Origin: Bacteroidetes/Chlorobi group bacterium ChocPot_Mid
GTDB lineage: Bacteria > Bacteroidota > Ignavibacteria > Kapaibacteriales > UBA2268
NCBI GenBank assembly: GCA_003731675.1
Contig: RCNQ01000225.1
Coordinates: 1 to 15,511 of the forward strand
Length of the DNA stretch: 15,511 bases
Direction: 5' to 3'
Shown: positions 10,201 to 14,613 of the stretch, in pieces
Numbering within the stretch: the first letter of the stretch is position 1
How the letters are laid out: every line of letters starts with the position of its first letter
Made by a program: the position numbers and the translations under genes
Notes under the pieces: model-generated
Told to the model about the DNA's origin: nothing
Seen by the model: the letters and a program-made list of their open reading frames with translations, nothing else
Database searches by the model: none

Positions 10201-12757
10201 GGAACTCAGTCCTGTTGGCAATAGTAATCCTTTGGTTGCCCGAAATGGATTAGGTCATGTAAATGGATTAATGTACAGACATTTTCCACCAGGTAATATT
10301 ACAAGAAGGTTTTTTGTTGGTGGAGATACTGCTGCTACCAGTTTTAGACCCGTAATAATTGAAACAATTGGTTCAGGTGGAACCGCTGGATTGATAGGAG
10401 TTACGTCTTATAATATTGACCATAGTCAATTGAGTAATTCAACTATTAAAACAACAACTAATGTTCCAAGATACTGGAATGTTTCAACCTTGGCACCATT
10501 CAATTTAGGAACAAGAACCTATAAAATAACAACTCAATTTGTTAATCCTGGTGATTTAAGGAACAGTCCTAACTTGTTTTTCTTTCAACACGGATTTTAT
10601 TCTCCACCTTTACCATCACCATTTCCTCCTTCGACTTGGGATTATCCTCAAGTATCAGCCAGATCTGATACAACTGTTACTACTGTAAATAATGTTGCAT
10701 TTGGTGATTACGTTGTTGGCGAGCCCTTAGGAGTTTTCTTCTACAGTTATAACTCTGGTGATTGGTATGATGCAAATTCCTGGTCTTTGGATGGATATAC
10801 AACAAAAACTACCTTTGTTGACCACTTACCAGGGCAAGGTGTAAATGACTTCGTATTTATTGGCAATGGTAAACGAATAAATCTACCCGCTGGTGGTCCA
10901 TATCCGACAGTAAAAGCTGTAACGGTGGAGGTATTCAATGGATTACCTGGTGAATTATTTATTGGAGGTGAAATCGGATATGTAAAAGGTGATTTATTCC
11001 GACTAAATGACAGTTGTACTTTGGGAATACAAAACTTACAGGGAATTGAAGGAGTAGGTAATATAGGTGCAATCAGAATGACTGTAAATCCTTTTTATGG
11101 AGTTTCAAGATATGTTTACTATAGCAGTTATGGTCCTCAGATAGCAGGAAAAGCAATGCCATCTTTAATTAAAACTTTATTTGTTGATAATACTTTTCCA
11201 CCACCTAACAATAGAGTATTTATCTCAACTTTTCCTGGTGCAACGGATATTGAAATAATTGATTCTCTTTATATTAAAAACGGAGAACTAAATTGTGGAA
11301 ACCGAGATATACATCTTTATGGCAATATGTATATGCTGAATAATGCTAAATTCGACCCATTGTCTAGAAAAGTAATTTTCCAAAATAGAATAACATCACC
11401 TTCATTCAATAGGTTAGTATTGGGTAATGCTGCAGGTGCTAATTTTTATAACCTTGAAATTCCTGATATGGATTTGGTTGTTTCTACCGAACCAACTATT
11501 GATTTAAATAATTCACATATTTTTGTCAAAAACAACCTTTTATTCACAAGTGCAACTGATAAGCGAATTAACGTTAGAGATAATTCAAGAAAAGTCATTA
11601 TAATGAGCGGTGCGACTCTCACCCGAACTCAAAATAAAGGATATATTGACGGAATTTTACAAAAACCAATCGGAGCTGGTTCTGGCTCCTATTTATTTGA
11701 AATAGGTAATGGCAATGCATATACACCAGCTACAATTACATTTGATGCAGGTGCTGGTGGAGTTGCAGGAGGAATTGATGGAGTAAACCTCAGTCCAGTA
11801 CCTTATGAACCATTAACAGGTAATAGATTAGACCCTGCAAAAAGTATTCCTAGATATTGGTCAATGACTGCACCGACAGGTTCTGCTTTTTCATTAGGAA
11901 CCAGGAACTTTAATTTAAAACTACAATTTCCACCTGCTGAGTTGTTAACTGTTAATACTGCCAAAGCATCAGTAAGAAGAAAAAGCATTCCAACAGAAGT
12001 TCCATTATGGTCTCAAAGATTTGGGAGTGATTTAGTTTGGAACCCAGCAACTGCATCTGTTGAACTGAACCCTCTACCAACTGCACAATGGCCTGGTTTG
12101 GGTGAATTTTATATTGGTGAAAAGTTACCAAGAAATTATTACAGCAGGCAAACCGGTAATTGGAATGACTATCTTACTTGGACTTTAGACCCCAGTCATG
12201 TTGGAGCAGCAGTTTTAGCTGGAGAATACCCCAACATGGATGCATCTGAAGTAAACGATAATGTTGAAATAGGATTGAATCATATAGTAACTCTTAATGT
12301 AGCCGAAACAAAAATTGATACATTGAAAGTTAAACACGATTCAAAATTAGACATGTTATCTAATAGAGTAAATTGTTTTGATTGCCCAATCTCAGGTTTA
12401 TTCAGTCTTTCGGAAAACGCTACTATAAGTTTCGCAGGATTAAGTGTTCCCAGTAATACCTGGACTATGGCTAATTTTACCCAATATATTGTTGGACCAA
12501 ATTCTACTATTGAATTCTATGGTACCCAAACTTTGCCTGCTAATCCTTTCGGGTTGGCACAATATAATGGAAATGTATTAATTAATCTTACAGGAACTAA
12601 AATTATCAATACACCATTGACTATATTTGGGAATTTGACTGTATCGAACAGTGCAATTCTCCTTATTAACAATATTGACGCTGCAAGAGTTCTGAGTAAT
12701 GTTATTAACTCAGCAACTTTAGTCAACCAGGGGGTTCTCGAAATAGGTACTCCTTAA
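1295..12757 (+). CDS. Giant secreted modular beta-helix-type surface protein, 3820 aa
   Basis: A single uninterrupted frame of 3820 residues. I start at the ATG at 1295, not the in-frame TTG at 1271, because a signal peptide begins there: MKKN basic end, hydrophobic WLAFAFLWVISI, then NTYSQ. The rest is rich in N, T, S, G and short beta strands. Six headers of pattern [YF]-Y-S-x-x-x-G-x-W-x(6)-W begin at residues 347 (W replaced by Y), 1057, 1565, 2435, 3148 and 3615. They define a first headerless module, five full modules and one short last module. Full modules end with F-x-[IVL]-G...Y-[TN]-P, then [RK]-Y-W, then GDWTAGE or [IV]-[IV]-GEP. A GEVED domain (about 1726-1906) and a second beta domain (about 1960-2173) interrupt the module that starts at 1565. 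No T9SS C-terminal domain is visible; the protein stops after NQGVLEIGTP. Likely an exported adhesin or surface-layer-like protein. Such headers recur in Bacteroidota T9SS proteins of unknown function; ligand and role are not readable here. Confidence 0.88.
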   Translation: MKKNRNWLAFAFLWVISINTYSQDVLNLSPNAIFYISPNSNVAVMGNLNTSNNSTFETHAANLLITGDINNSGNFSNSATITLAGDINNSSTISTFGGLFWLNGNVSQTFSSPSELMIDDLVVDKSSGDLELNTALQVDNNIYLISDSKIELKTFNLTVGTDGDIFSNFNGSSSFTANKCISNSSGTFGGALIYKINAGNPIQQIRNFPLGTPGVYTPGKITLNHCTFNSGAYFGMRAINREHPRVEKSPASLTKYWNVFSDNIVVSDNGADLIFYYDPAEVNGNESAFIVMYYKPAYPDPAGYWRIDPGQTNQVAWWGNYRFYTQETDSIDGDWTAGEEIAARSTYYSRANGKYNDKNTWSKDNFGGPVSDTYPNKQSDIVRISNNSVTITEPVASANLVSVEAGGELVFTGNNFIHGDTARLMPNSKIVISHENGITESGYDGNIHSLVRDLNSDVIYQYSGTFTPQRSGDGLPSNVRCLAVDKPNGKIMEMSKVVEIKDSLVIRSGSLDIGSYSINGKSSNRKFTMENGELIVRGAYPFNYEASVFTSGTITFWKDGNNTYVNIPSTMSTPAAVNQYKNLVIKGNRTGASAVTFSNAGQTVINGIFDISKLEFDVAIPRFNMDGSKIIFNQNGGIQDIPCSPGSVPDSIKNIEYYDLTISGSGVKRLNSPFNPTFVVVNDLTLESSTFSSNGFNLEVNQNWTNIAGVFNPGTDAVIFNAPISIYTNSITSRSTTDNPFYNVVISGSGQIQPVDNILINNNLKILASARLTMPSSTISPVLMDIKGNWRNEGGLFTPGSSTVTFSGTTSQTMTNLTGNENFYTLKVDNGGRGLFANGVGTTSNNGIFVTQFLDLSGGILFIRGRFAQINNNVVRNGLNPGHVDGSLRRNIPTGATSRVFDVGYGTSYTPVLMDFNGAGGTAGIIDILSDSLTTSTTPISTTGAAIVPAGSNIMDSKNIRRQYIVTKPTGSTFDLGTARTYNATLGFISGNSPAGDVRGGGDFNQFDVRLWTGTAWIGPDRYGQPRTGTRTANSTQFSLLSDIGTFIIGEPEHLSFYSIGNGNWSTPSNWSTQHYFGSPTTIVPTNDGYIYIGNGKTINVEGNKTVNGFVWIDSAGTLMTGTNILSGTGDFFLQKDGALGIGNENGITTAGPTGNIQTANRFYNVGTHNRGHFIYTDGTDNQPTGNGLPLTVATLSVKKTAGTNLRMTNHITISDSLFIESGILHAREPATAVARNIELRGNLNIGANGLFNPYQGDFTFISGNSQNVTSLVDISFYNLTLINTGVNKRILFVPTNVGGMRNVTILNQLLFTPTNRAYIDLSPNNSTVTSAPVYNSGEWVMTIDQAATGVARLGEGHISGELRKWLQSGTFAERMYEIGHDSAYTPFAFTLTNAGGVAGLVGMQVIPMVHFYSDFLDDAAYNYQQARMIQKYWRMTRPAESGFTQGGRTMAFRARYRDPKDIPGGALKRCFDITYWKGGANNNWQRLSPPSNLFNDASASACGDRNINAGEATYRTFGTDTSTTAHSINGALRTLANVSLGLATNNRFLLGDFVVAQQGPAITYYYSKNNGPWNSAATWVTSNVDDDNGYNGAVNSTNSWPKRRLDVAKIGNGKTVTLNCNIGSGYAGTAGSNKFFEQRLGSCIVEKTAGGPGKLILNTFQMRASAFELHDGGILSTGAIDGFHDDLSRGNIIRQYGTTTIARDFNYENHNRGNYEFTALGTISQTYLQTLTNENYCTETNYGNTAGSRYINDIWIDNGASYAAPPDVFSYQNTGNQRTDNSAGFRYFCDTTIRLTAGNQYTVRVNTAGAGTPYYVVMYFDSDFNGVFTDNSPTEEFPVGGVGLGALNYADITFTVPATAPTGTTRMRFKLRQTNSPATPCQDNGGNNGEAEDYTVFITRPGYTCNQQTGFAIPDQIASVTINTTNASSTVTQTSGLSMSDSLLLQKGTFIPNTFTAGITDFTKYSFISESRPFVPLTGATVPSLSGGTPDEGFYLGIPIGFDFAYHGNIYTTVSASTNGFLSFGTAAPFPANDLANNGGAARPLVAPLWDNLDLTSGQFSYKTEGIQPNRTFIAEWNNVEWDASAAGPVISFQVRLLESTGEVEFHYSQKPVAVNAGSASIGLTATTTGAGNFLSLDGTGVAPGLSTTVSTNVLTAKPLEGQVYRFRPKSGALKLQGDFINNSATLAMGYGTVGTIEFNGTANQKMRGSFSTDFYNVNLNNQGNSIILETNEKVNNLLTFKSNNFLALNQKNLILGTDAGAISPYSGAFSANRMILSSATPTVGNVIKLFNTNAGPKQYFFPIGVSGVYNPCNIMVEGTYSGTPSISIGLHAGLHPNRLKDEMLSKYWTLDLDGITSVTSNSFTFNYVVSDVNGNNARYIPALYQAPPISDWEINVGLLPKAFPTPIEVTNTPYIEGDWTAGEANSFFDGRIFYSRNTGNWNTGQNWSNDKILKHLGPPSSYYPSQLFDKDSVIIDGHTIDYNIAYGKIDTMKIGGTHLGISTAGRGILDFTGSAINRRTLEVNRNLEMDVDGRINSSSIAASGRRDTLIVNGSISNISDGSPGIDGGFYLNQGNDDYVILKFSGTESSTVTGEGNWGNPLVEVHLDKVDDLADTLTCKSNSFAAATGTNPFLFYLLGGVLTLSKSSSTLSLPDPTFTLSSGAQEVSMEPGSGINVTNGLMQTKQTLNTNVITTINVDGGTLEVGDQVDEHLYYQTGTRVSVVKGLLDVAGCFEKLSYKYVINCDISQNGVFRVLNKGNTSIALKGFNVSNESSTFSMNGGRVIVAQSSNGASNDYEVSSGFGLGMINGATIQIGDTVIAPPSQNYKIAGTTPMFNLHYVGSGSTTQITQQNLYIKNNWTIDDNHLAEINDNTIFLGGNLFNYGILNMHTAALTTDARQLVLTGSSNTQTLYNEDVGGLELYNLKIDKPSGLVLLGNDNSYLIVRNTLEFSLNNQAIINARTNSQYVELSPVGNSNPLVARNGLGHVNGLMYRHFPPGNITRRFFVGGDTAATSFRPVIIETIGSGGTAGLIGVTSYNIDHSQLSNSTIKTTTNVPRYWNVSTLAPFNLGTRTYKITTQFVNPGDLRNSPNLFFFQHGFYSPPLPSPFPPSTWDYPQVSARSDTTVTTVNNVAFGDYVVGEPLGVFFYSYNSGDWYDANSWSLDGYTTKTTFVDHLPGQGVNDFVFIGNGKRINLPAGGPYPTVKAVTVEVFNGLPGELFIGGEIGYVKGDLFRLNDSCTLGIQNLQGIEGVGNIGAIRMTVNPFYGVSRYVYYSSYGPQIAGKAMPSLIKTLFVDNTFPPPNNRVFISTFPGATDIEIIDSLYIKNGELNCGNRDIHLYGNMYMLNNAKFDPLSRKVIFQNRITSPSFNRLVLGNAAGANFYNLEIPDMDLVVSTEPTIDLNNSHIFVKNNLLFTSATDKRINVRDNSRKVIIMSGATLTRTQNKGYIDGILQKPIGAGSGSYLFEIGNGNAYTPATITFDAGAGGVAGGIDGVNLSPVPYEPLTGNRLDPAKSIPRYWSMTAPTGSAFSLGTRNFNLKLQFPPAELLTVNTAKASVRRKSIPTEVPLWSQRFGSDLVWNPATASVELNPLPTAQWPGLGEFYIGEKLPRNYYSRQTGNWNDYLTWTLDPSHVGAAVLAGEYPNMDASEVNDNVEIGLNHIVTLNVAETKIDTLKVKHDSKLDMLSNRVNCFDCPISGLFSLSENATISFAGLSVPSNTWTMANFTQYIVGPNSTIEFYGTQTLPANPFGLAQYNGNVLINLTGTKIINTPLTIFGNLTVSNSAILLINNIDAARVLSNVINSATLVNQGVLEIGTP
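1364..2332 (+). repeat. Giant protein module 0 (headerless N-terminal copy)
   Basis: This is the region after the signal peptide. It lacks the YYS-GxW header but has beta-helix rungs (LLITGDINNSGNF, ITLAGDINNSS) and a full tail: FPLGTPGVYTP at residue 208, TKYWNV at residue 254 and GDWTAGE at residues 333-339. The tail motifs match those of the later modules, so I read it as the same unit with a different start. Confidence 0.65.
2333..4462 (+). repeat. Giant protein module 1
   Basis: Header YYSRANGKYNDKNTWS at residue 347, followed by YPNKQSDIVRI. The body holds three FYN-type sub-repeats (YYDLTI, FYNVVI, FYTLKV), then GHVDGSLRR, FDVGYGTSYTP, a divergent IRRQYIV in place of RYW, and the end motif FIIGEP. 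About 710 residues; the length comes from the extra sub-repeats. Confidence 0.7.
4463..5986 (+). repeat. Giant protein module 2
   Basis: Header FYSIGNGNWSTPSNWS at residue 1057, then YIYIGNGKTINV, LGIGNENGIT, a continuous GTDNQPTGNGLP strand motif, ISDSLFIESGIL, FYNLTL, GHISGELRK, YEIGHDSAYTP and QKYWRMTRP. About 508 residues. It is the cleanest reference copy for seeing where other modules carry inserted domains. Confidence 0.7.
6471..7011 (+). other. GEVED domain nested in module 3 of the giant protein
   Basis: The block opens with ENYCTETNYG at 6497, contains YINDIWIDN, a strand YYVVMYFDSDFNGVF with a D-x-D-x-N-G-x-F acidic turn, ITFTVPATAPTGTTRMR, and ends with PCQDNGG...GEAEDYTVFI. That is the order and signature of GEVED domains in secreted Bacteroidota proteins (the diagnostic GEVEDY reads GEAEDY here). 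In that family the domain is accessory; I infer a binding or spacer role only. Confidence 0.8.
7172..7813 (+). other. Second nested beta-rich domain in module 3 of the giant protein
   Basis: Strand-rich block from about TDFTKYSFIS to VYRFRPKSG, with the run IPIGFDFAYHGNIYTTVSAS, then TNGFLSFG, RPLVAPLWDNLD, FIAEWNNVEW, FQVRLLESTGEVEFHYSQ and SASIGLT. The order GF-x-F-x-x-x-G, then NG-x-L-x-[FL]-G, then APLWD-[ND]-L, then [EA]-W-x-N, then FQV-x-L-x-E recurs in secreted Bacteroidota proteins and is reminiscent of nidogen-like extracellular beta domains. I know no function for it; the fold comparison is inference. Confidence 0.6.
8597..10735 (+). repeat. Giant protein module 4
   Basis: Header FYSRNTGNWNTGQNWS at residue 2435, then DSVIIDGHTIDYN. 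The middle is less like the other copies (LLVD-type strands, ESSTVTGEGNWGNP). It ends with LYNLKI, GHVNGLMYRHFPPG, FFVGGD, VPRYWNVSTL, LGTRTYK and YVVGEP. About 713 residues. Confidence 0.68.
10736..12136 (+). repeat. Giant protein module 5
   Basis: Header FFYSYNSGDWYDANSWS at residue 3148, then FVFIGNGKRINL, LGIQNLQGIEGVGNIG, IIDSLYIKNGEL, FYNLEI, KGYIDGILQKP, FEIGNGNAYTP, IPRYWSMTAPTG, LGTRNF and FYIGEKLP. About 467 residues; the shortest complete copy. Confidence 0.7.
12137..12754 (+). repeat. Giant protein module 6, incomplete
   Basis: Header YYSRQTGNWNDYLTWT at residue 3615, then YPNMDASEVNDNVEIG and several short strands ending in TPLTIFGNLTVSN and NQGVLEIGTP. No FxxGxxxxYTP, no RYW and no GEP tail follow. 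Only 205-206 residues are present before the stop, so the copy is incomplete compared with modules 1-5. Confidence 0.65.
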
Positions 12758-12772
12758 TATCTAAGAATTTTT

Positions 12773-12839
12773 TTACAATTAATTACAATATGTTACAACA
12801 TATATCGTTACAACATTTATATATTTTGTAATTTTGTAA
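12773..12839. promoter_or_regulatory. yceI promoter region with TTACAA/TTGTAA hexamer array
   Basis: TTACAA starts at 12773, 12783, 12793 and 12808, and its reverse complement TTGTAA at 12826 and 12834. The first three are spaced exactly 10 bp apart, one helical turn. TAATTTTG at 12829-12836 matches the Bacteroidetes -7 consensus TAnnTTTG and overlaps the last hexamers; no good -33 TTTG is seen at the usual distance. A repressor bound here would cover the promoter. The promoter call is tentative. Confidence 0.45.
12788..12803. promoter_or_regulatory. Perfect 16-bp palindrome, candidate MarR-type operator
   Basis: ATATGTT-AC-AACATAT has perfect 7-bp arms around a 2-bp centre. A second copy of its core GTTACAACAT lies at 12807-12816, 15 bp after the first (12792-12801). 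MarR-family dimers commonly bind palindromes of this size, and a marR-type gene lies two genes downstream at 13518. The link to that regulator is inference. Confidence 0.5.
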
Positions 12840-12856
12840 AACTATTGGAGAAAAAA

Positions 12857-13444
12857 ATGAAAAAAATAACTTTAACAATTCTGGCATTAATTTTCGGTAT
12901 TACTCTGAATGCACAGACAACCAAGTGGAATTTTGACAATGCTCATACTAAAATCGGTTTTTCTGTAACTCATATGATGATAACCGATGTTGAAGGACAA
13001 TTCAATAAATTTAACGGGACTGTAACTTCCGATAAACCTGACTTTACTGATGCAAAAATTAACTTTAATATAGATGTATCCAGCATAAACACTGACAATG
13101 CAGACAGGGACAAGCATTTACGCTCAGCTGATTTTTTCGACGTTGAAAAATTTCCTAATATCAAATTCGAAGGTGTGTCTTTCAAAAAAACAGGGAAGGG
13201 GAAATATAAACTTTCGGGTAAATTCACAATGCTTGGTGTTACAAAAAATGTAACATTTGATGCAAAGTTCTCAGGTACTGTCAAAGACCCATGGGGAAAT
13301 ACAAGAGCCGGATTTAAAATAAACGGAAAAATCAACAGAAATGACTGGGGATTAAAATATAACTCTCCGATGGATGCTGGTGGTGTTTTAATAGGTAATG
13401 AAGTTGAAATAATTTGTAATGTTGAACTAATCAAAGAGAAATAA
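12857..13444 (+). CDS. YceI-family periplasmic lipid-binding protein
   Basis: A 195-residue protein of normal length for YceI-family proteins, which have a lipocalin-like barrel that binds a polyisoprenoid or other amphiphile in the periplasm. I start at the ATG at 12857, not the in-frame TTG at 12845, because GGAG at 12847-12850 sits 6 bp before it and the signal peptide begins there (MKKITLTILALIFGITLNA, cleavage after residue 19). Family landmarks in order: W-x-F-D-x-A-H-T-K-I-GFSVTHM near residue 30, NADRDKHLRSADFFDVEKFP near 76-95, FTMLGVTKNVTFDAKF, DPWGNTRAGFK and INRNDWGL near the end. All landmark residues expected for the barrel look intact. It is preceded by the hexamer array and palindrome and followed by a strong terminator, so it is probably a single-gene transcript. 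The bound ligand and physiological role in this organism are not shown by the sequence. Confidence 0.92.
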   Translation: MKKITLTILALIFGITLNAQTTKWNFDNAHTKIGFSVTHMMITDVEGQFNKFNGTVTSDKPDFTDAKINFNIDVSSINTDNADRDKHLRSADFFDVEKFPNIKFEGVSFKKTGKGKYKLSGKFTMLGVTKNVTFDAKFSGTVKDPWGNTRAGFKINGKINRNDWGLKYNSPMDAGGVLIGNEVEIICNVELIKEK

Positions 13445-13458
13445 ATTTTTAATAAATT

Positions 13459-13482
13459 AACCGATGGGTTTACCCGTCGGTT
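13459..13482 (+). terminator. Intrinsic terminator after yceI
   Basis: A 10-bp stem, AACCGATGGG (13459-13468) paired with CCCGTCGGTT (13473-13482) with one G-T pair, closes a TTTA loop. It is followed by a T-rich tail (ATTTTATTTTTT) to 13494. It begins 14 bp after the yceI stop codon. It is the clearest terminator in the window. Confidence 0.9.
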
Positions 13483-13517
13483 ATTTTATTTTTTAACATT
13501 TTAGCAATATATATTTT

Positions 13518-13964
13518 ATGAAAATAGAAGATGAAATTGATGGCAGGTTTAGAAATGAATACCACAAAGGATTAATTAATCTTATTTATACTACAAATCA
13601 ATTGCATCACGATTTTCTCCTGTCATTGAAAAAGCATGGACTTACAAGCCAACAGTACAACATTTTGAAGGTTCTTAGAGGTTTTGGTAAACAACCAAGG
13701 TCAATAGAATTTCTTCGGTACAGAATGCTTGATAAAAATTCTGATGTCAGCAGAGTTGTTGACAATCTTGTTTCTAAAGGTCTGATTGAACGCAAAGAAA
13801 ATAAATCAGACAGACGTCAAAAAGATATTAGCATAACAAAAAAAGGATTAGACCTCCTCAAAAAAATGGATGAATGTGAAAAAAATGCTGATTCTTTACT
13901 AAAAAACCTTTCAGAAGAAGAATGCCGACAATTAAATGCTTTACTTGATAAAATAAGAGATTGA
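13518..13964 (+). CDS. MarR-family winged helix-turn-helix transcriptional regulator
   Basis: 148 residues, the usual MarR size. The N-terminal helix (to about residue 40) leads into LTSQQYNILKVLRG (42-55). The recognition helix region is about 72-88 (DKNSDVSRVVDNLVSKG), then GLIERKENKSDRR with the conserved wing motif D-R-R at 98-100, then ISITKKG, and a long C-terminal dimerisation helix. Cysteines lie at 120 and 136, both in the dimerisation part; a redox-sensing role cannot be claimed from that alone. The start at ATG 13518 has no clear Shine-Dalgarno sequence. The gene begins only 23 bp after the T-tail of the yceI terminator, so either its promoter overlaps that terminator or it depends on read-through. 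It likely acts on the yceI promoter palindrome; that target is inferred from gene order, which pairs MarR and YceI genes in many Bacteroidota. Confidence 0.9.
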   Translation: MKIEDEIDGRFRNEYHKGLINLIYTTNQLHHDFLLSLKKHGLTSQQYNILKVLRGFGKQPRSIEFLRYRMLDKNSDVSRVVDNLVSKGLIERKENKSDRRQKDISITKKGLDLLKKMDECEKNADSLLKNLSEEECRQLNALLDKIRD

Positions 13965-14047
13965 GTTTTTGGTGTCCAATTATTATAACAATAAATTTAG
14001 TTTAACCTCGTAATTATATTAGCTTTAATTAATAATTTCATTAACTT

Positions 14048-14536
14048 ATGAATTTTATTAGAAAAAATATTATATTTCTGATAATCATACCCATAGCATT
14101 GATTATTTTATCATGCGAGCAAGTAACTGATAATCCACCGATTAGCTACACTAAACAACTCAATGGAAAGTGGATTATTGAAGAATCGCTTTCCACAAAC
14201 GGACCAGTATGCTATTTTCTTGACAAAGGCAATGAGATTAGCTTTGATGTGAATGAATCAGAAAACGGATTATTCTTCAATTACTTTACCGGCGACATAA
14301 CCCGACATGACTATTTCACTTACAGTCTTGAAGGTAAAAAAATCAGCGGAAAAGGGTACTACTCAACTAATGATTTACCCGAACTACTTGTAGATACTAC
14401 TTTAACTCAATATCTTGATATAGAATTCTTGAATCCTAACCGTATCCATTGCAAATTAAGGTTGCAGGTTTTCTCACCCTTAACAGGTGAACTCGTTATA
14501 GGTGATGTTTCAAATTTTTATGCAACAAAACCCTGA
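14048..14536 (+). CDS. Predicted lipoprotein, possibly lipocalin-like
   Basis: 162 residues. The N-terminus is a lipoprotein signal: NFIRKN, a long hydrophobic run IIFLIIIPIALII, then lipobox L-S-C with Cys23 as the lipidation site, followed by EQ (no Asp at +2). The mature part starts with QLNGKWIIEESL, a G-x-W near the first strand, and continues as alternating beta strands (EISFDV, LFFNYF, YFTYSLEGKKISGKGYY, YLDIEFLNPNRIHCKLRL) to FYATKP. This layout resembles small lipocalin-like lipoproteins, but I do not recognise a named family, so the comparison is weak. No Shine-Dalgarno sequence is seen before the ATG. The 83 bp upstream hold no clear promoter or hairpin. It lies between marR and another lipoprotein on the same strand. 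Confidence 0.75.
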   Translation: MNFIRKNIIFLIIIPIALIILSCEQVTDNPPISYTKQLNGKWIIEESLSTNGPVCYFLDKGNEISFDVNESENGLFFNYFTGDITRHDYFTYSLEGKKISGKGYYSTNDLPELLVDTTLTQYLDIEFLNPNRIHCKLRLQVFSPLTGELVIGDVSNFYATKP

Positions 14537-14564
14537 CTCGAATCAAAATAATCATCAGAAAAAA

Positions 14565-14592
14565 TTGTCAATCTTTTAGATTACTTTATAAA
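14565..14592 (+). promoter_or_regulatory. Possible promoter of the 14614 lipoprotein gene
   Basis: TTGTCA at 14565-14570 and TATAAA at 14587-14592, 16 bp apart, resemble sigma-70 -35 and -10 boxes. The start point would fall near 14599, just before the Shine-Dalgarno sequence GAGG at 14604. In this AT-rich DNA such matches arise by chance, so it is tentative. Confidence 0.3.
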
Positions 14593-14613
14593 TTTAAAAA
14601 ATTGAGGTAAAAA

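Noticed and set aside
1295..12757. CRISPR-like or tandem DNA repeats within the giant gene
   Set aside because: The repetition is at protein level with long, uneven spacing; no regular short exact DNA repeats with spacers were seen.
12845..12856. TTG start for the yceI-like gene
   Set aside because: The GGAG Shine-Dalgarno at 12847-12850 overlaps this codon and is correctly spaced for the ATG at 12857, where the signal peptide begins.
12970..13434. 154-residue open frame on the minus strand opposite yceI
   Set aside because: It lies wholly opposite a well-conserved YceI gene, its product shows no family features, and it has no start context. It is a shadow of the real gene, as are the shorter minus-strand frames across the giant gene.
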